A stretch of DNA of 64,000 nucleotides, from positions 1 to 64,000 of the forward strand of contig JBCBKO010000003.1 of the NCBI GenBank assembly GCA_038521865.1, in the 5' to 3' direction. The DNA comes from CALBPI01 sp038521865. GTDB taxonomy: Bacteria > Pseudomonadota > Gammaproteobacteria > Steroidobacterales > Woeseiaceae. Within the stretch, counting starts at the first letter, position 1. Each line of letters begins with the position of its first letter. This document shows positions 22,684 through 31,314 of this stretch, piece after piece. A model generated the notes under the pieces. The model was not told the origin of the DNA. It saw only the letters and a program-made list of their open reading frames with translations, and searched no databases. Position numbers and translations under genes: made by a program.

Positions 22684-24660
22684 CGCTGCCTGTTCACGAC
22701 GATAGTCGACGAATGCCCGATACTCTGCGGCACTCAGCTCGCCGTCCTCGTTCTGATCGAAATTGCTGAGGCCGCCTTCGGTAAACGCCTGGCGCATATC
22801 GTTCGGCATCTCCGCGGGATCAAGACTGCCGTTGAGATCATCGTCCATCGCGCCGTAGAACTGGTTGATGTTGAACTGCAACGGATCGTGCACCGGTGCT
22901 TCGACCGTGCCGTCTTTCCAGCGGAAGAAGAATCCGCCGTACAGCATTTCCTCGAACGACTGCAGCCCCCAATAAACGGGTTTCGTCGCATCCGGGTTCG
23001 ACGGATTACGTTCGCTGTTGTCGTAGACCGTGCGGTGCACGAGGCGCGTGCCGGCGGGCACCTCCACCGGCTGCTCGAGGGTGTACGTGTGCTGCCAGTT
23101 GAAGTCGTAACGGGGCACATGCAACAGCGGCGCTACCTTGCCGTCCGGGTAATGCAGATCGAAGCTCGTGCTCTTGCCGCGGTAGTGCGCGTGCGGGAAC
23201 AGACTGTAGATCACCGCGTCCTTATCGAACTCGAAGTAACCGTGCTCCTGGTGATCGCCCTCGCCCGGCGGGATCTGGATGTCCCATCCCATGACAACTT
23301 GTTGGCGCAGATGGAACTCGGGCGGCTCCTCGTGGAAGTACAACGCCACCTCGGACACATCGGTCACCTCACGCCCGTAAGTGGTGTAGTGCATCTGCAG
23401 GTTGATCATGCCGCCCGCTTTCACGAATACGCCGGTGCCTTCGGGATAGATGTAGGACTCCTGACCAGGCGCATAGCCCATCAGGTAGTTCTCGAACACC
23501 GCTTCCAGCTCACGCTCTTCCGGTACTGGCTGCTCCGAGGTGCCGATCAACACGTGGTGCACAACCTTGCCTTCACCAGGCTTGATCGTCACTGCGCGTA
23601 CCCAGACGTCTTTGTCGAGCGGGTTCTCAATCGCGGGGAACTGATAGTCGACCACGCCGGTCGCGGGCACCGTGAATGCCGGCGACTGGACCACAAGATC
23701 CGGCTCACCGAGCGGCCATTCTTCCGGCAGCGGTGTCACGGACTTCAACGGATCAGGGCCTTCACCACGAGGTGCACCCGCTTCAATCCAATGTACGAGC
23801 GTTTGCTTCTCGGCAACCGTCAACGCACGTGATGCACCGATCGGTGGATGATCATCTTCGACCGACACCTCCCACGGTGGCATACGGCGCGTACGTACAA
23901 CCTCGCGAATCATCGGCGCGAACCCACGCACCATCTCGTAGCTCGTCATCTCCCACGAACCAATACCGCCAGGTCTATGGCACGTCGTGCACCGCTCCTT
24001 GAGCATCGGCGCGATCGTTTCGCTGTAGCTGATTTCGGCGTGCTGTGCGGTCAGCTCACGCTCCGGGAAGTTCACAATACATCCCACCGCCGGGCGACTC
24101 GGGTTCGCCACTTCACGGCCTGCAACCACATCGGCGAGTGCATCCTTGAGGTAGTGCTCCGTCGCTTCCTGCTTTTGCGTCTCGTAACCGACACGATCAC
24201 TCAGCGCACCGCGGTAGGCGATCTTCCAATCGTTAGTGGTGATAACGAGTACCTCACCGGTACGGTCGAGCTCGAGTGCCTCGCCGATCAGCTGCGTCTC
24301 ATCTTTGAGGATCGGCATGTCGATCCCGAATGCTTCCGCTTCCTCTCGGATCGCAACGCGAGTGTCCTGAAGACTCGCGTTGATCATGGCGAAGACCACA
24401 CCCTGACCTGCGTATTCGTCGCGAATCGCTTTGTAGTCGGAAATGAGGTTACGACCAATCGGGCAGGCGTTGCCCTGAACCATCAGAACGATGGCCTTCT
24501 GGTCTTTGTAGTAGTAGAGCTCGTGTGACTTCCGGTCCTGATCGAGCAGGCGGAAATTTTCAACTCGTTCCACTTTGGCATGCGCCGTCGACGCAAGGCC
24601 GATCAACGCGAGAACAAACAGTCCCATTCGCATTTGCGTAGTCCCCATGAACGCAATCAA
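22654..24660 (-). CDS. Redoxin / cytochrome c / copper monooxygenase-like / EF-hand fusion protein
   Basis: This is a 668-residue secreted multidomain protein. After a signal peptide (to about 28) comes a redoxin-like domain (about 33-185) with one conserved cysteine in GNACPIG. A heme c site CTTCH (224-228) with a likely cytochrome domain follows. The next region resembles the copper type II ascorbate-dependent monooxygenase C-terminal fold, with HH at 368-369 (KVVHHVLIG) and later MHYTT and FPHAHYRG as likely copper ligands. Two EF-hand loops close the protein (DDDLNGSLDPAE and DQNEDGELSAAE). It probably works in periplasmic redox or oxidation chemistry with copper, heme and calcium. Homologues exist as uncharacterised redoxin-domain proteins. 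The substrate is unknown. Confidence 0.75.
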   Translation of the reverse strand: MIAFMGTTQMRMGLFVLALIGLASTAHAKVERVENFRLLDQDRKSHELYYYKDQKAIVLMVQGNACPIGRNLISDYKAIRDEYAGQGVVFAMINASLQDTRVAIREEAEAFGIDMPILKDETQLIGEALELDRTGEVLVITTNDWKIAYRGALSDRVGYETQKQEATEHYLKDALADVVAGREVANPSRPAVGCIVNFPERELTAQHAEISYSETIAPMLKERCTTCHRPGGIGSWEMTSYEMVRGFAPMIREVVRTRRMPPWEVSVEDDHPPIGASRALTVAEKQTLVHWIEAGAPRGEGPDPLKSVTPLPEEWPLGEPDLVVQSPAFTVPATGVVDYQFPAIENPLDKDVWVRAVTIKPGEGKVVHHVLIGTSEQPVPEERELEAVFENYLMGYAPGQESYIYPEGTGVFVKAGGMINLQMHYTTYGREVTDVSEVALYFHEEPPEFHLRQQVVMGWDIQIPPGEGDHQEHGYFEFDKDAVIYSLFPHAHYRGKSTSFDLHYPDGKVAPLLHVPRYDFNWQHTYTLEQPVEVPAGTRLVHRTVYDNSERNPSNPDATKPVYWGLQSFEEMLYGGFFFRWKDGTVEAPVHDPLQFNINQFYGAMDDDLNGSLDPAEMPNDMRQAFTEGGLSNFDQNEDGELSAAEYRAFVDYRREQAAKKAQSQAGD

Positions 24661-24715
24661 TACCCAAATGATGCGCGCTCATCCGAGCACCTGCAACTTG
24701 CCTGGTGGCATACGG

Positions 24716-24751
24716 CAAAAAAAAACGGCCAGACCCCGAAGGATCTGGCCG
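24716..24751 (-). terminator. Strong intrinsic terminator of the TonB-receptor gene
   Basis: On the minus strand an 11-bp stem, CGGCCAGATCC paired with GGTCTGGCCG, surrounds a TTCGG loop (one G:T pair) and is followed by an unbroken run of nine T residues (24725-24717 on the plus strand as A). It lies about 25 bases after the receptor stop codon. Confidence 0.92.
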
Positions 24752-24776
24752 CCTTCATCAGGCTTTTAACCTGCGA

Positions 24777-27239
24777 TTACTCGCCAAACGTTTTGCGAAT
24801 GGACAGACCGTAGGTACGCGGCGCGTTCGGGTAGCCGTTGAAGCTGCCTTCCTGCGCTACGGTCGGGAATGCACTCTGCAGGAACTCATCTTCCGTCAGG
24901 TTGCGGCCCCACAGGCCGAATTCCCAGCCGTTCGGCGTCGCGATACCGAAGCTCGCGTTAAGCAGGCCGACTTCGCGAGAAGCGATTTCTTCCGGCACGT
25001 TTTCGATCACCTGCACATCGCTCTCGTACTGGTAGTCACCACGTGCGAACGCGGTCCAGCCGTTGTTCAGCTCCCAAGTGTAGGTCGCTGCGAGGCTGGC
25101 CGAGGTTTCACTAACGCCCGGAGGTGCCGTGCCGGTCAGGTCGCCAACTGAGCTCATGGTGAAGTCGTCAAACTCGGGATCGAGCAGCATCACCGCGAAG
25201 TTCAACTGGAGTTGCTCAGTCGCATACCACAGTGACTCGAACTCGAGACCCGTCGTGGATTGCTCACCTGCGTTAATCAGGCTGAAGCCCGTACCGGTGA
25301 ATACGTTCGACTGGAAGCCTTCGATCGACTGATCGAAGATCGTCAAAGCGAAGTTACCGCGGTTGTACGAGCCCTTAAGGCCCGCCTCAATGACCGTCGT
25401 CTCTTCGGGATCTGCAAAGCGCGTGCCCGGCAACTGCTGAGCCGGTGCAAGACCTGCAGCCTGCAATGCACCAATATTTTGCGGCAGCGGACGGGAGTCA
25501 CGCGACAGGTTCCAGGACGTTGCCTTGAAGCCTGTGCCGTAGCTGATGTATCCGTTCAGGCTGTCCGTCAAATCGTAAGCAAGACGTACGGTGTAGGTAA
25601 CGTCGGAATCATCCGACGTTCCCGTCTCTACCTCGTTCGGGATAGAGAGCGTTTGCGGCAGGAACTGGAAAGGGCGCAGTGCCAGCAACGCATTACACGC
25701 TGGCGGCGGGTTGGTTGCGGAGCAAGGCACGTTCGCCAACGCTGGCGGCAGGCCGAGACCTACGCCAATAGCCGCGAAGTCCAACTGTGAGAATACGTCG
25801 TTGTTTTCCTGTCGCAGCGTGATGTCTTTCTCGACCTGCGTGTAGTTCGCGCCTACCGTCGCCGTCAAGCGATCGGTCAGGTAGAAATCGAAGTTCGCGA
25901 AAATCGACAGCGACTCATCGTCCTGCGTCGCAAAATCACGTGCGCCTGCGCCTTGAGCGAAGAACGTGCCTGCCGGCAGGCCGAGCCCCGCTTCAAGATC
26001 GGAGAACGTGTTCGGATCAGCACCCGCTGCTGCAGCCAAGAGCTCACCGTAGGCACGGAAGTCAGCGCCGTACAGCAATGCGGTGTTGTAAGCCACATCC
26101 TCTTGCGCGTAGAACAAACCGAGCAAGAAGTCGGTTTTTTCGCCGAAGCTGGTCGTCAAACGCAGCTCTTGCGTGAAGGTGTCGATGTCACGATCTTCGA
26201 AGTTACGACCGATCAGGTCTGCGCTCGTGAAGTCCGAGTCAGCGTTGGATACTGCGCTCTGGTTACGGAACGCGGTGATGGAGGTCACATCGAAGTTATC
26301 GAAGCTGAAATCCATCTGCGCCGAGATGCCGCTGTTTTCGATCTCGTTGTCCGAATCGAAGTTGATGAACGTGCCGTAGGAGAATGGGTCGTTCGGCACC
26401 AGGTTGCCGCCGATCAACTGAATTGCACCGCCCGTTGGGCCGTTGAACAAGTTGGTCGTGCCACAGCAGTTCTCATCGATCTCATCGAAGTCAGCGATGA
26501 TGCGCATCGAGAACGTTTCGTTCGGTTCGATCAACAGATCTCCACGAACGCCGTAGCGGTTACGCTCGTTCAACTCGGAGCCATCTTCGAAGTTATCGAA
26601 GTAGCCGTCGCGCTGGTTGTAGTTGCCCGATAGGCTGAATGCTACGGACTCCGATAGTGGCCCCGTGACGTTGCCGCGGAACACTGTGGAGCCGAAGTTT
26701 CCTGCCAGCACTTCAACCGAACCACCCGCTTCGAACTGCGGTGCCTGTGTGACGACACTGATGACACCCGCAGACGCGTTCTTACCAAACAGCGTGCTCT
26801 GCGGACCGCGCAGCACTTCGATACGCTCGAGGTTTGGCAGGTCAGACAATGCGGATGCCGAACGAGAGCGGTAGACGCCGTCGATGAAGACGCCAACCGA
26901 AGGCTCGATACCCGGGTTGTTTGCACCGTTACCGAAGCCGCGGATCAGAAAGTTGGTGTTGCCGGTTGACTGCAACTGGCTCACGCGAAGCGAAGGAACC
27001 ACCGTCTGCAGATCGATCACGTCGAGGATGACCGCTTTTTCAACGGTGTCCGCGTCGGTGACCGATACCGAGATGGGTACTTCCTGCAACGTTTGCTCGC
27101 GTTTTGCAGCGGTGACTACGATCTCTTCGAGAAACGCATCTTCCTGCGCGAATATTGGATTGGTTGCGACGCTCATCAGCGCGCCAAATGTCAGCGCTGA
27201 GCTTATCGCACTACGTCGTAACCCTTTGAAATTACGCAT
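24777..27239 (-). CDS. TonB-dependent outer-membrane receptor
   Basis: This is an 820-residue receptor for active uptake across the outer membrane. The signal peptide ends near IFAQ, and a TonB-box-like LEEIVVTAAKREQTLQEV follows at about 38-55. The plug domain (about 55-165) includes IERIEVLRGPQSTLFGKNASAG (trimmed here to its key part, VLRGPQSTLFG). The beta-barrel runs to the C-terminal aromatic-rich end (TYGLSIRKTFGE). The TAAKREQ/PISVSV opening is typical of the large family in marine and sphingomonad-like bacteria that import sterols, carbohydrates or iron chelates. The ligand cannot be told. It is monocistronic with a strong terminator. Confidence 0.9.
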   Translation of the reverse strand: MRNFKGLRRSAISSALTFGALMSVATNPIFAQEDAFLEEIVVTAAKREQTLQEVPISVSVTDADTVEKAVILDVIDLQTVVPSLRVSQLQSTGNTNFLIRGFGNGANNPGIEPSVGVFIDGVYRSRSASALSDLPNLERIEVLRGPQSTLFGKNASAGVISVVTQAPQFEAGGSVEVLAGNFGSTVFRGNVTGPLSESVAFSLSGNYNQRDGYFDNFEDGSELNERNRYGVRGDLLIEPNETFSMRIIADFDEIDENCCGTTNLFNGPTGGAIQLIGGNLVPNDPFSYGTFINFDSDNEIENSGISAQMDFSFDNFDVTSITAFRNQSAVSNADSDFTSADLIGRNFEDRDIDTFTQELRLTTSFGEKTDFLLGLFYAQEDVAYNTALLYGADFRAYGELLAAAAGADPNTFSDLEAGLGLPAGTFFAQGAGARDFATQDDESLSIFANFDFYLTDRLTATVGANYTQVEKDITLRQENNDVFSQLDFAAIGVGLGLPPALANVPCSATNPPPACNALLALRPFQFLPQTLSIPNEVETGTSDDSDVTYTVRLAYDLTDSLNGYISYGTGFKATSWNLSRDSRPLPQNIGALQAAGLAPAQQLPGTRFADPEETTVIEAGLKGSYNRGNFALTIFDQSIEGFQSNVFTGTGFSLINAGEQSTTGLEFESLWYATEQLQLNFAVMLLDPEFDDFTMSSVGDLTGTAPPGVSETSASLAATYTWELNNGWTAFARGDYQYESDVQVIENVPEEIASREVGLLNASFGIATPNGWEFGLWGRNLTEDEFLQSAFPTVAQEGSFNGYPNAPRTYGLSIRKTFGE

Positions 27240-27396
27240 CTAAACCCCCGTTTAACGTGCGTCATATAGGATGGAGCGTGCGCCAGAAGCGCACTCATGA
27301 ACGCGCGGAGTATAGAGCACACCTCTCAGATTAGAAACAGGTTATGGCATAAACCCCTAATTATTCAGGAATAATGTTGTGTTAATGAGACACGCG

Positions 27397-29202
27397 TCAC
27401 GCTCGGTCGGATATCGCACGCAAAGCGTCGATCGAAACACTGTGACAAGTATCATCGAGTGTGGCCACCAACTGAATGTCCAGCCTGGCCTTGGGCAACT
27501 CATAGCGGAAGAAGTACTCGCAGGCGGCGAGCTTGCCATCGTAGAACGCTGAGTCACCGTTCGCCTCAATGCCACGTGCCGCGGCGAGTGCCTGTCGCAA
27601 CCAGAGCCACGCAACCACCACATGTCCGAATCCGTTCAAAAACACCGTGGCGTTCGCCAGCGCTAGCGTGCGGTCCGCACACTCACCGGTCGCTCTGACG
27701 GCCTCCAGCACCTCTGCCCACGCGCCGTCGAGCTCTGCCGCGTGCGCCGCGAAGCGCGCGTCTGCCCGCGCCGCTTCGAGATCATCCGCCATCTCTCCGG
27801 CGAGCAATTGCAAAGCGGCGCCATCGCCCAGTCGCACCTTGCGACCGAGAATGTCGAGACCGTGGATCGCCCAGGTGCCCTCGTGAATATGATTGAGTCG
27901 ATTGTCGCGGTAGTAGCGCTCGACCGGATAATCACGCGTGTAGCCGTAGCCACCTAGGATCTGGATCGCGAGTTTGTTGGCTTCAAGGCAATATTCCGAT
28001 GGCCAGCTCTTGGCGACTGGCGTGAGCAACTCCAGTAGCAACTCGTACGCATCGACCGTGTTCTTGTCCTCACTGATCGACTGGCGATCTTGTAGCCAGC
28101 CACAGTACTGAATCAGCGCAAGACCGCCCTCGACCCAGACTTTCTGCGCCATCAACATTCGGCGCACATCCGCATGCTCGATGATCGGCACCTGCGGCTG
28201 CGCTGGATCCTTCGCACCTAACGGTCGCCCTTGGCGGCGTTCCTGCGCGTAGTCGAGCGAATAGAGATAGCCACCCAGTCCTGCCATCACCGCGGCGAGC
28301 CCTACGCCAATGCGCGCCTCGTTCATCATGTGAAACATGTTGGCAAGACCTGCGCCTTCAGCGCCGACAAGATAGCCTTCGCTCGCCCCACCCTCGCCGA
28401 AGTTCAGCAAACAGTTCGTGGTGCCGCGCTGCCCCATCTTGTGATTCAAACCCGCAAGCGCAATGTGGTTGTCCTCACCGAGGGACCCATCCTCGTTCAC
28501 GCGAATCTTCGGCACGAGGAACAGCGAAATGCCTTTGACCCCCGGAGGTGCATCCGGAGTTTTCGCGAGCACCATATGAATGATGTTTTCACTCAACGGC
28601 TGATCGCCACCCGAGATCCACATCTTGGTGCCCTCGAGGTGGTAGGTCCCATCCGCCTGTTTCGTGGCGGTGGTACGAATATCCGCGAGCGATGAACCCG
28701 CTTGCGTCTCCGACAAACACATCGTGCCGAACCAGCGTCCTTCCAACATCGGTGGCAGGAAGCGCGCCTTGAGTTCATCACTACCGCACACGTTCAACAT
28801 GTTCGCGTTCGCACCGGTCAGAAACAGATAATTGCTCGCCGCCGTGTTGGCGCAGGAAAACAGGCCGCCAATAGCGTGCGAGACAGCGAACGGCAGCTGC
28901 ATACCGCCGACATCCTGATCGAAGCCTGTGGTCAACATGCCCGCCTCGGAATAGGCAGCAAGCGCTTTCCCGACCTCCGGCATCATCTCGACTTTCCCGT
29001 CGACAAACTTCGGCTCATTCGCATCCAGCTCGGCTGCGAGCGGCGCAAACTCCTCTTCGGCAATCGCTTGCGCCGTATCGAGAATCGCGGCCAATGTCTC
29101 CCTATCGTAGTCAGCGTAGCGCAGCGCTTTCAGGACGTCCTCGAGTCCAAACACTTCATAAAACAGGAAATCGAGATCGCGGCGACTCACGACTAGCGAC
29201 AT
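27397..29202 (-). CDS. Long-form acyl-CoA dehydrogenase (DmdC-like)
   Basis: This FAD-dependent acyl-CoA dehydrogenase of about 601 residues is the enlarged type with an extra C-terminal helical domain (about 470-600). Visible are the CoA/FAD contacts CLSETQAGSSLAD (about 160) and TKMWISGGD (about 187), MGQRGTTNC (about 255), the GGYGYTRDYPVERYYRD segment (about 420) and HEGTWAIHG (about 445). ATG 29202 is eight bases after AGGAG, so I prefer it to the upstream in-frame start at 29250. It diverges from liuR across a palindromic operator and is therefore probably in the same regulon. The substrate could be fatty or branched acyl-CoA, or methylmercaptopropionyl-CoA. Confidence 0.87.
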   Translation of the reverse strand: MSLVVSRRDLDFLFYEVFGLEDVLKALRYADYDRETLAAILDTAQAIAEEEFAPLAAELDANEPKFVDGKVEMMPEVGKALAAYSEAGMLTTGFDQDVGGMQLPFAVSHAIGGLFSCANTAASNYLFLTGANANMLNVCGSDELKARFLPPMLEGRWFGTMCLSETQAGSSLADIRTTATKQADGTYHLEGTKMWISGGDQPLSENIIHMVLAKTPDAPPGVKGISLFLVPKIRVNEDGSLGEDNHIALAGLNHKMGQRGTTNCLLNFGEGGASEGYLVGAEGAGLANMFHMMNEARIGVGLAAVMAGLGGYLYSLDYAQERRQGRPLGAKDPAQPQVPIIEHADVRRMLMAQKVWVEGGLALIQYCGWLQDRQSISEDKNTVDAYELLLELLTPVAKSWPSEYCLEANKLAIQILGGYGYTRDYPVERYYRDNRLNHIHEGTWAIHGLDILGRKVRLGDGAALQLLAGEMADDLEAARADARFAAHAAELDGAWAEVLEAVRATGECADRTLALANATVFLNGFGHVVVAWLWLRQALAAARGIEANGDSAFYDGKLAACEYFFRYELPKARLDIQLVATLDDTCHSVSIDALRAISDRA

Positions 29203-29262
29203 GGGATGCTCTCCTTTAAAGATCGACGCGGAGGATACCGCAGCAGCCAATCGGAATCTCTA

Positions 29263-29283
29263 TTTACGTTAACGTCAACGTAA
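29263..29283. promoter_or_regulatory. LiuR-type operator in the divergent liu/acyl-CoA dehydrogenase promoter
   Basis: TTTACGTTAACGTCAA (29263-29278) is a near-perfect palindrome around GTTAAC and matches the remembered LiuR consensus. The half-site ACGT recurs at ACGTAA (29278-29283). It occupies the 95-bp gap between the two divergent starts. On the minus strand it includes a TTGACG -35-like hexamer, so binding could control both promoters. Confidence 0.8.
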
Positions 29284-29297
29284 GCTAAAGTTTGGGC

Positions 29298-29708
29298 ATG
29301 AGTAAAGCCAACGATGCCACCTACGCCATCGGGGATCTCGCCGATGAGTTCGGGGTCACCACGCGCACACTGCGTTTTTATGAGGAAAAGGGTTTTCTGA
29401 GACCCGAACGCCGGGGCCGCGTGCGCTATTTCAGTCAGGCGGATCGCGTGCGCCTGCGTCTGCTGCTACGTGGCAAACGTCTCGGTTTGTCGTTGGAGGA
29501 GAGCGCGGAAATCGTCGATCTCTATCAAACGCCCGAGGGCTCAAAGCGCCAGTTGAAAGTGCTGTTGGCAAAGCTCGCCGAGCGACGCGAACAACTGCTC
29601 GAACAAGCGAGAGATCTTGAGGCAACGCTCGATGAACTGGGGCGCGTAGAGCAGCAGTGTGGCGATGCGCTTGCACGGCTCGAGACGCATAGCGGGACAG
29701 CACGATGA
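29298..29708 (+). CDS. liuR: MerR-family regulator LiuR
   Basis: This 136-residue MerR-type regulator has the winged-helix motif YAIGDLADEFGVTTRTLRFYEE (key part EFGVTTRTLRFYEEKG, about 13-32), then RVRYFSQADRVRLRLLLRGK and a coiled-coil C-terminus (about 75-125). There are no metal-binding cysteines of the MerR/CueR kind. LiuR proteins control leucine and isovalerate degradation in proteobacteria, and the next gene begins within its stop codon (ATGA). ATG 29298 is chosen over the weak TTG two codons earlier. The operator lies directly upstream, which implies autoregulation. Confidence 0.9.
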   Translation: MSKANDATYAIGDLADEFGVTTRTLRFYEEKGFLRPERRGRVRYFSQADRVRLRLLLRGKRLGLSLEESAEIVDLYQTPEGSKRQLKVLLAKLAERREQLLEQARDLEATLDELGRVEQQCGDALARLETHSGTAR

Positions 29709-31312
29709 GCCAAATCGACACAAAGATCGTGACCACAGATGATCGCTTCCGCGAGAACGTCAAGCACATGCGTGCGTTGGTCGAGGACCTCCGCAGTGTC
29801 GTCGACAAGGTTTGCGAGGGCGGTGGCGCTGCACGACAGGCGCGCCATGTCGAGCGGGGTAAGTTGCTCGCTCGCGACCGCATCCGCGCCTTGATCGATC
29901 CGGGCAGTGCGTTTCTCGAACTGAGCCAGCTCGCCGCGCTCGACGTATACGAAACCGAGGTACCCGCTGCAGGCATCATCACGGGCGTTGGTGTGATCCA
30001 CGGGCGTGAGTGCATGATTATCGCCAACGATGCCACGGTAAAAGGCGGGAGTTATTTTCCGCTGACCGGCAAGAAGCACCTACGCGCGCAACGCATCGCG
30101 TGGGAAAACCGTCTGCCGTGCATCTATCTCGTCGACTCGGGCGGTGCGTTCCTGCCGATGCAGGACGAAGTGTTCCCCGATCGCGAGCACTTCGGTCGTT
30201 GTTTCTTCCATCAGGCACGCATGTCGGCTGAGGGAATTCCCCAGATTGCGGTGGTCATGGGTAGCTGCACTGCCGGCGGTGCATACGTGCCGGCAATGGC
30301 CGATGAATCGATCATCGTGGCCAATCAAGGCACGATCTTTCTGGGCGGGCCGCCACTGGTCAAAGCCGCCACCGGTGAAGAGGTCACGGCGGAGGCGCTC
30401 GGTGGGGCAGATGTACATTGCCGTGAATCAGGCGTCACCGATCACTATGCACGCAACGACGCACACGCACTGCAACTGGCGCGGGATGCTGTGAAGCGCC
30501 TGAATCGTGAACCGACAAATGCACACTTGCGTCAGAAGTCGGTGCCACCGGCCTACCCTGCCGAAGAACTCTACGGTGTCGTTCCGAGCACGTTGAACAC
30601 GCCCTACGATGTACGCGAGGTCATCGCCCGAATTGTCGATGCGTCTGAGTTTCATGAATTCAAACCCCTCTACGGTGACACCCTTGTGTGTGGATTCGCA
30701 AACGTCGATGGCTACCCGGTGGGCATCGTTGCGAACAACGGCATTCTGTTCTCGGAGTCCTCCCTTAAGGGTGCGCACTTCATAGAGTTATGCGTACAGC
30801 GAAAGACGCCGCTCGTGTTCCTGCAAAACATCACCGGCTTTATGGTCGGGCGGCAATACGAAGCACGCGGTATCGCGAAAGATGGCGCGAAGCTCGTGAA
30901 CGCGGTCGCGTGCGCAAACGTGCCGAAGATCACTTTCATTATCGGCGGCTCATTCGGCGCCGGCAACTACGGCATGGCCGGACGCGCCTACGATCCGCGA
31001 TTCCTGTTTATGTGGCCGAATGCGCGCATTAGCGTGATGGGTGGTGAGCAGGCAGCAAGTGTCCTGGCCGAGGTCAAACGCGAGCAGCTCGAACGACAAG
31101 GCGAGACCCTCAGCGAAGCGGCTGAAAAAGCAATTAAGCAACCGGTGATCGACAACTATGAGCGCCAGGGCCATCCCTACTACGCCTCGGCAAGACTGTG
31201 GGACGACGGTGTGATCGATCCGGCAGACACGCGTCGCGTGTTGTCGCGGTGTTTATCAGCAAGCCTTAACCGGGAAATCGAAGATACGCAGTTTGGCGTG
31301 TTCCGGATGTAA
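29705..31312 (+). CDS. liuB: Methylcrotonyl-CoA carboxylase, carboxyltransferase (beta) subunit
   Basis: This 535-residue carboxyltransferase subunit acts in the leucine pathway, turning 3-methylcrotonyl-CoA into 3-methylglutaconyl-CoA with the biotinylated alpha subunit. Crotonase-like halves are visible: YLVDSGGAFLPMQDEVFPD (about 140) and SCTAGGAYVPAMADE (about 188) in the first, and FLQNITGFMVG (about 375) and GSFGAGNYGMAGRAYDPRF (about 415) in the second. The 535-residue length and DSGGAFLPMQ motif are characteristic of MCC rather than propionyl-CoA carboxylase. Coupled to liuR by ATGA. Confidence 0.93.
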   Translation: MSQIDTKIVTTDDRFRENVKHMRALVEDLRSVVDKVCEGGGAARQARHVERGKLLARDRIRALIDPGSAFLELSQLAALDVYETEVPAAGIITGVGVIHGRECMIIANDATVKGGSYFPLTGKKHLRAQRIAWENRLPCIYLVDSGGAFLPMQDEVFPDREHFGRCFFHQARMSAEGIPQIAVVMGSCTAGGAYVPAMADESIIVANQGTIFLGGPPLVKAATGEEVTAEALGGADVHCRESGVTDHYARNDAHALQLARDAVKRLNREPTNAHLRQKSVPPAYPAEELYGVVPSTLNTPYDVREVIARIVDASEFHEFKPLYGDTLVCGFANVDGYPVGIVANNGILFSESSLKGAHFIELCVQRKTPLVFLQNITGFMVGRQYEARGIAKDGAKLVNAVACANVPKITFIIGGSFGAGNYGMAGRAYDPRFLFMWPNARISVMGGEQAASVLAEVKREQLERQGETLSEAAEKAIKQPVIDNYERQGHPYYASARLWDDGVIDPADTRRVLSRCLSASLNREIEDTQFGVFRM

Positions 31313-31314
31313 TC

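Noticed and set aside
22888..23832. Long plus-strand frame (314 codons) opposite the copper/heme fusion gene
   Set aside because: The minus-strand gene has clear motifs along the same stretch; the plus frame has no recognisable motif and is an antisense shadow of high-GC codons.
27359..27374. Palindrome ATTATTC-AG-GAATAAT between the receptor and dehydrogenase genes
   Set aside because: The two-base centre cannot form a hairpin and there is no independent support for an operator.
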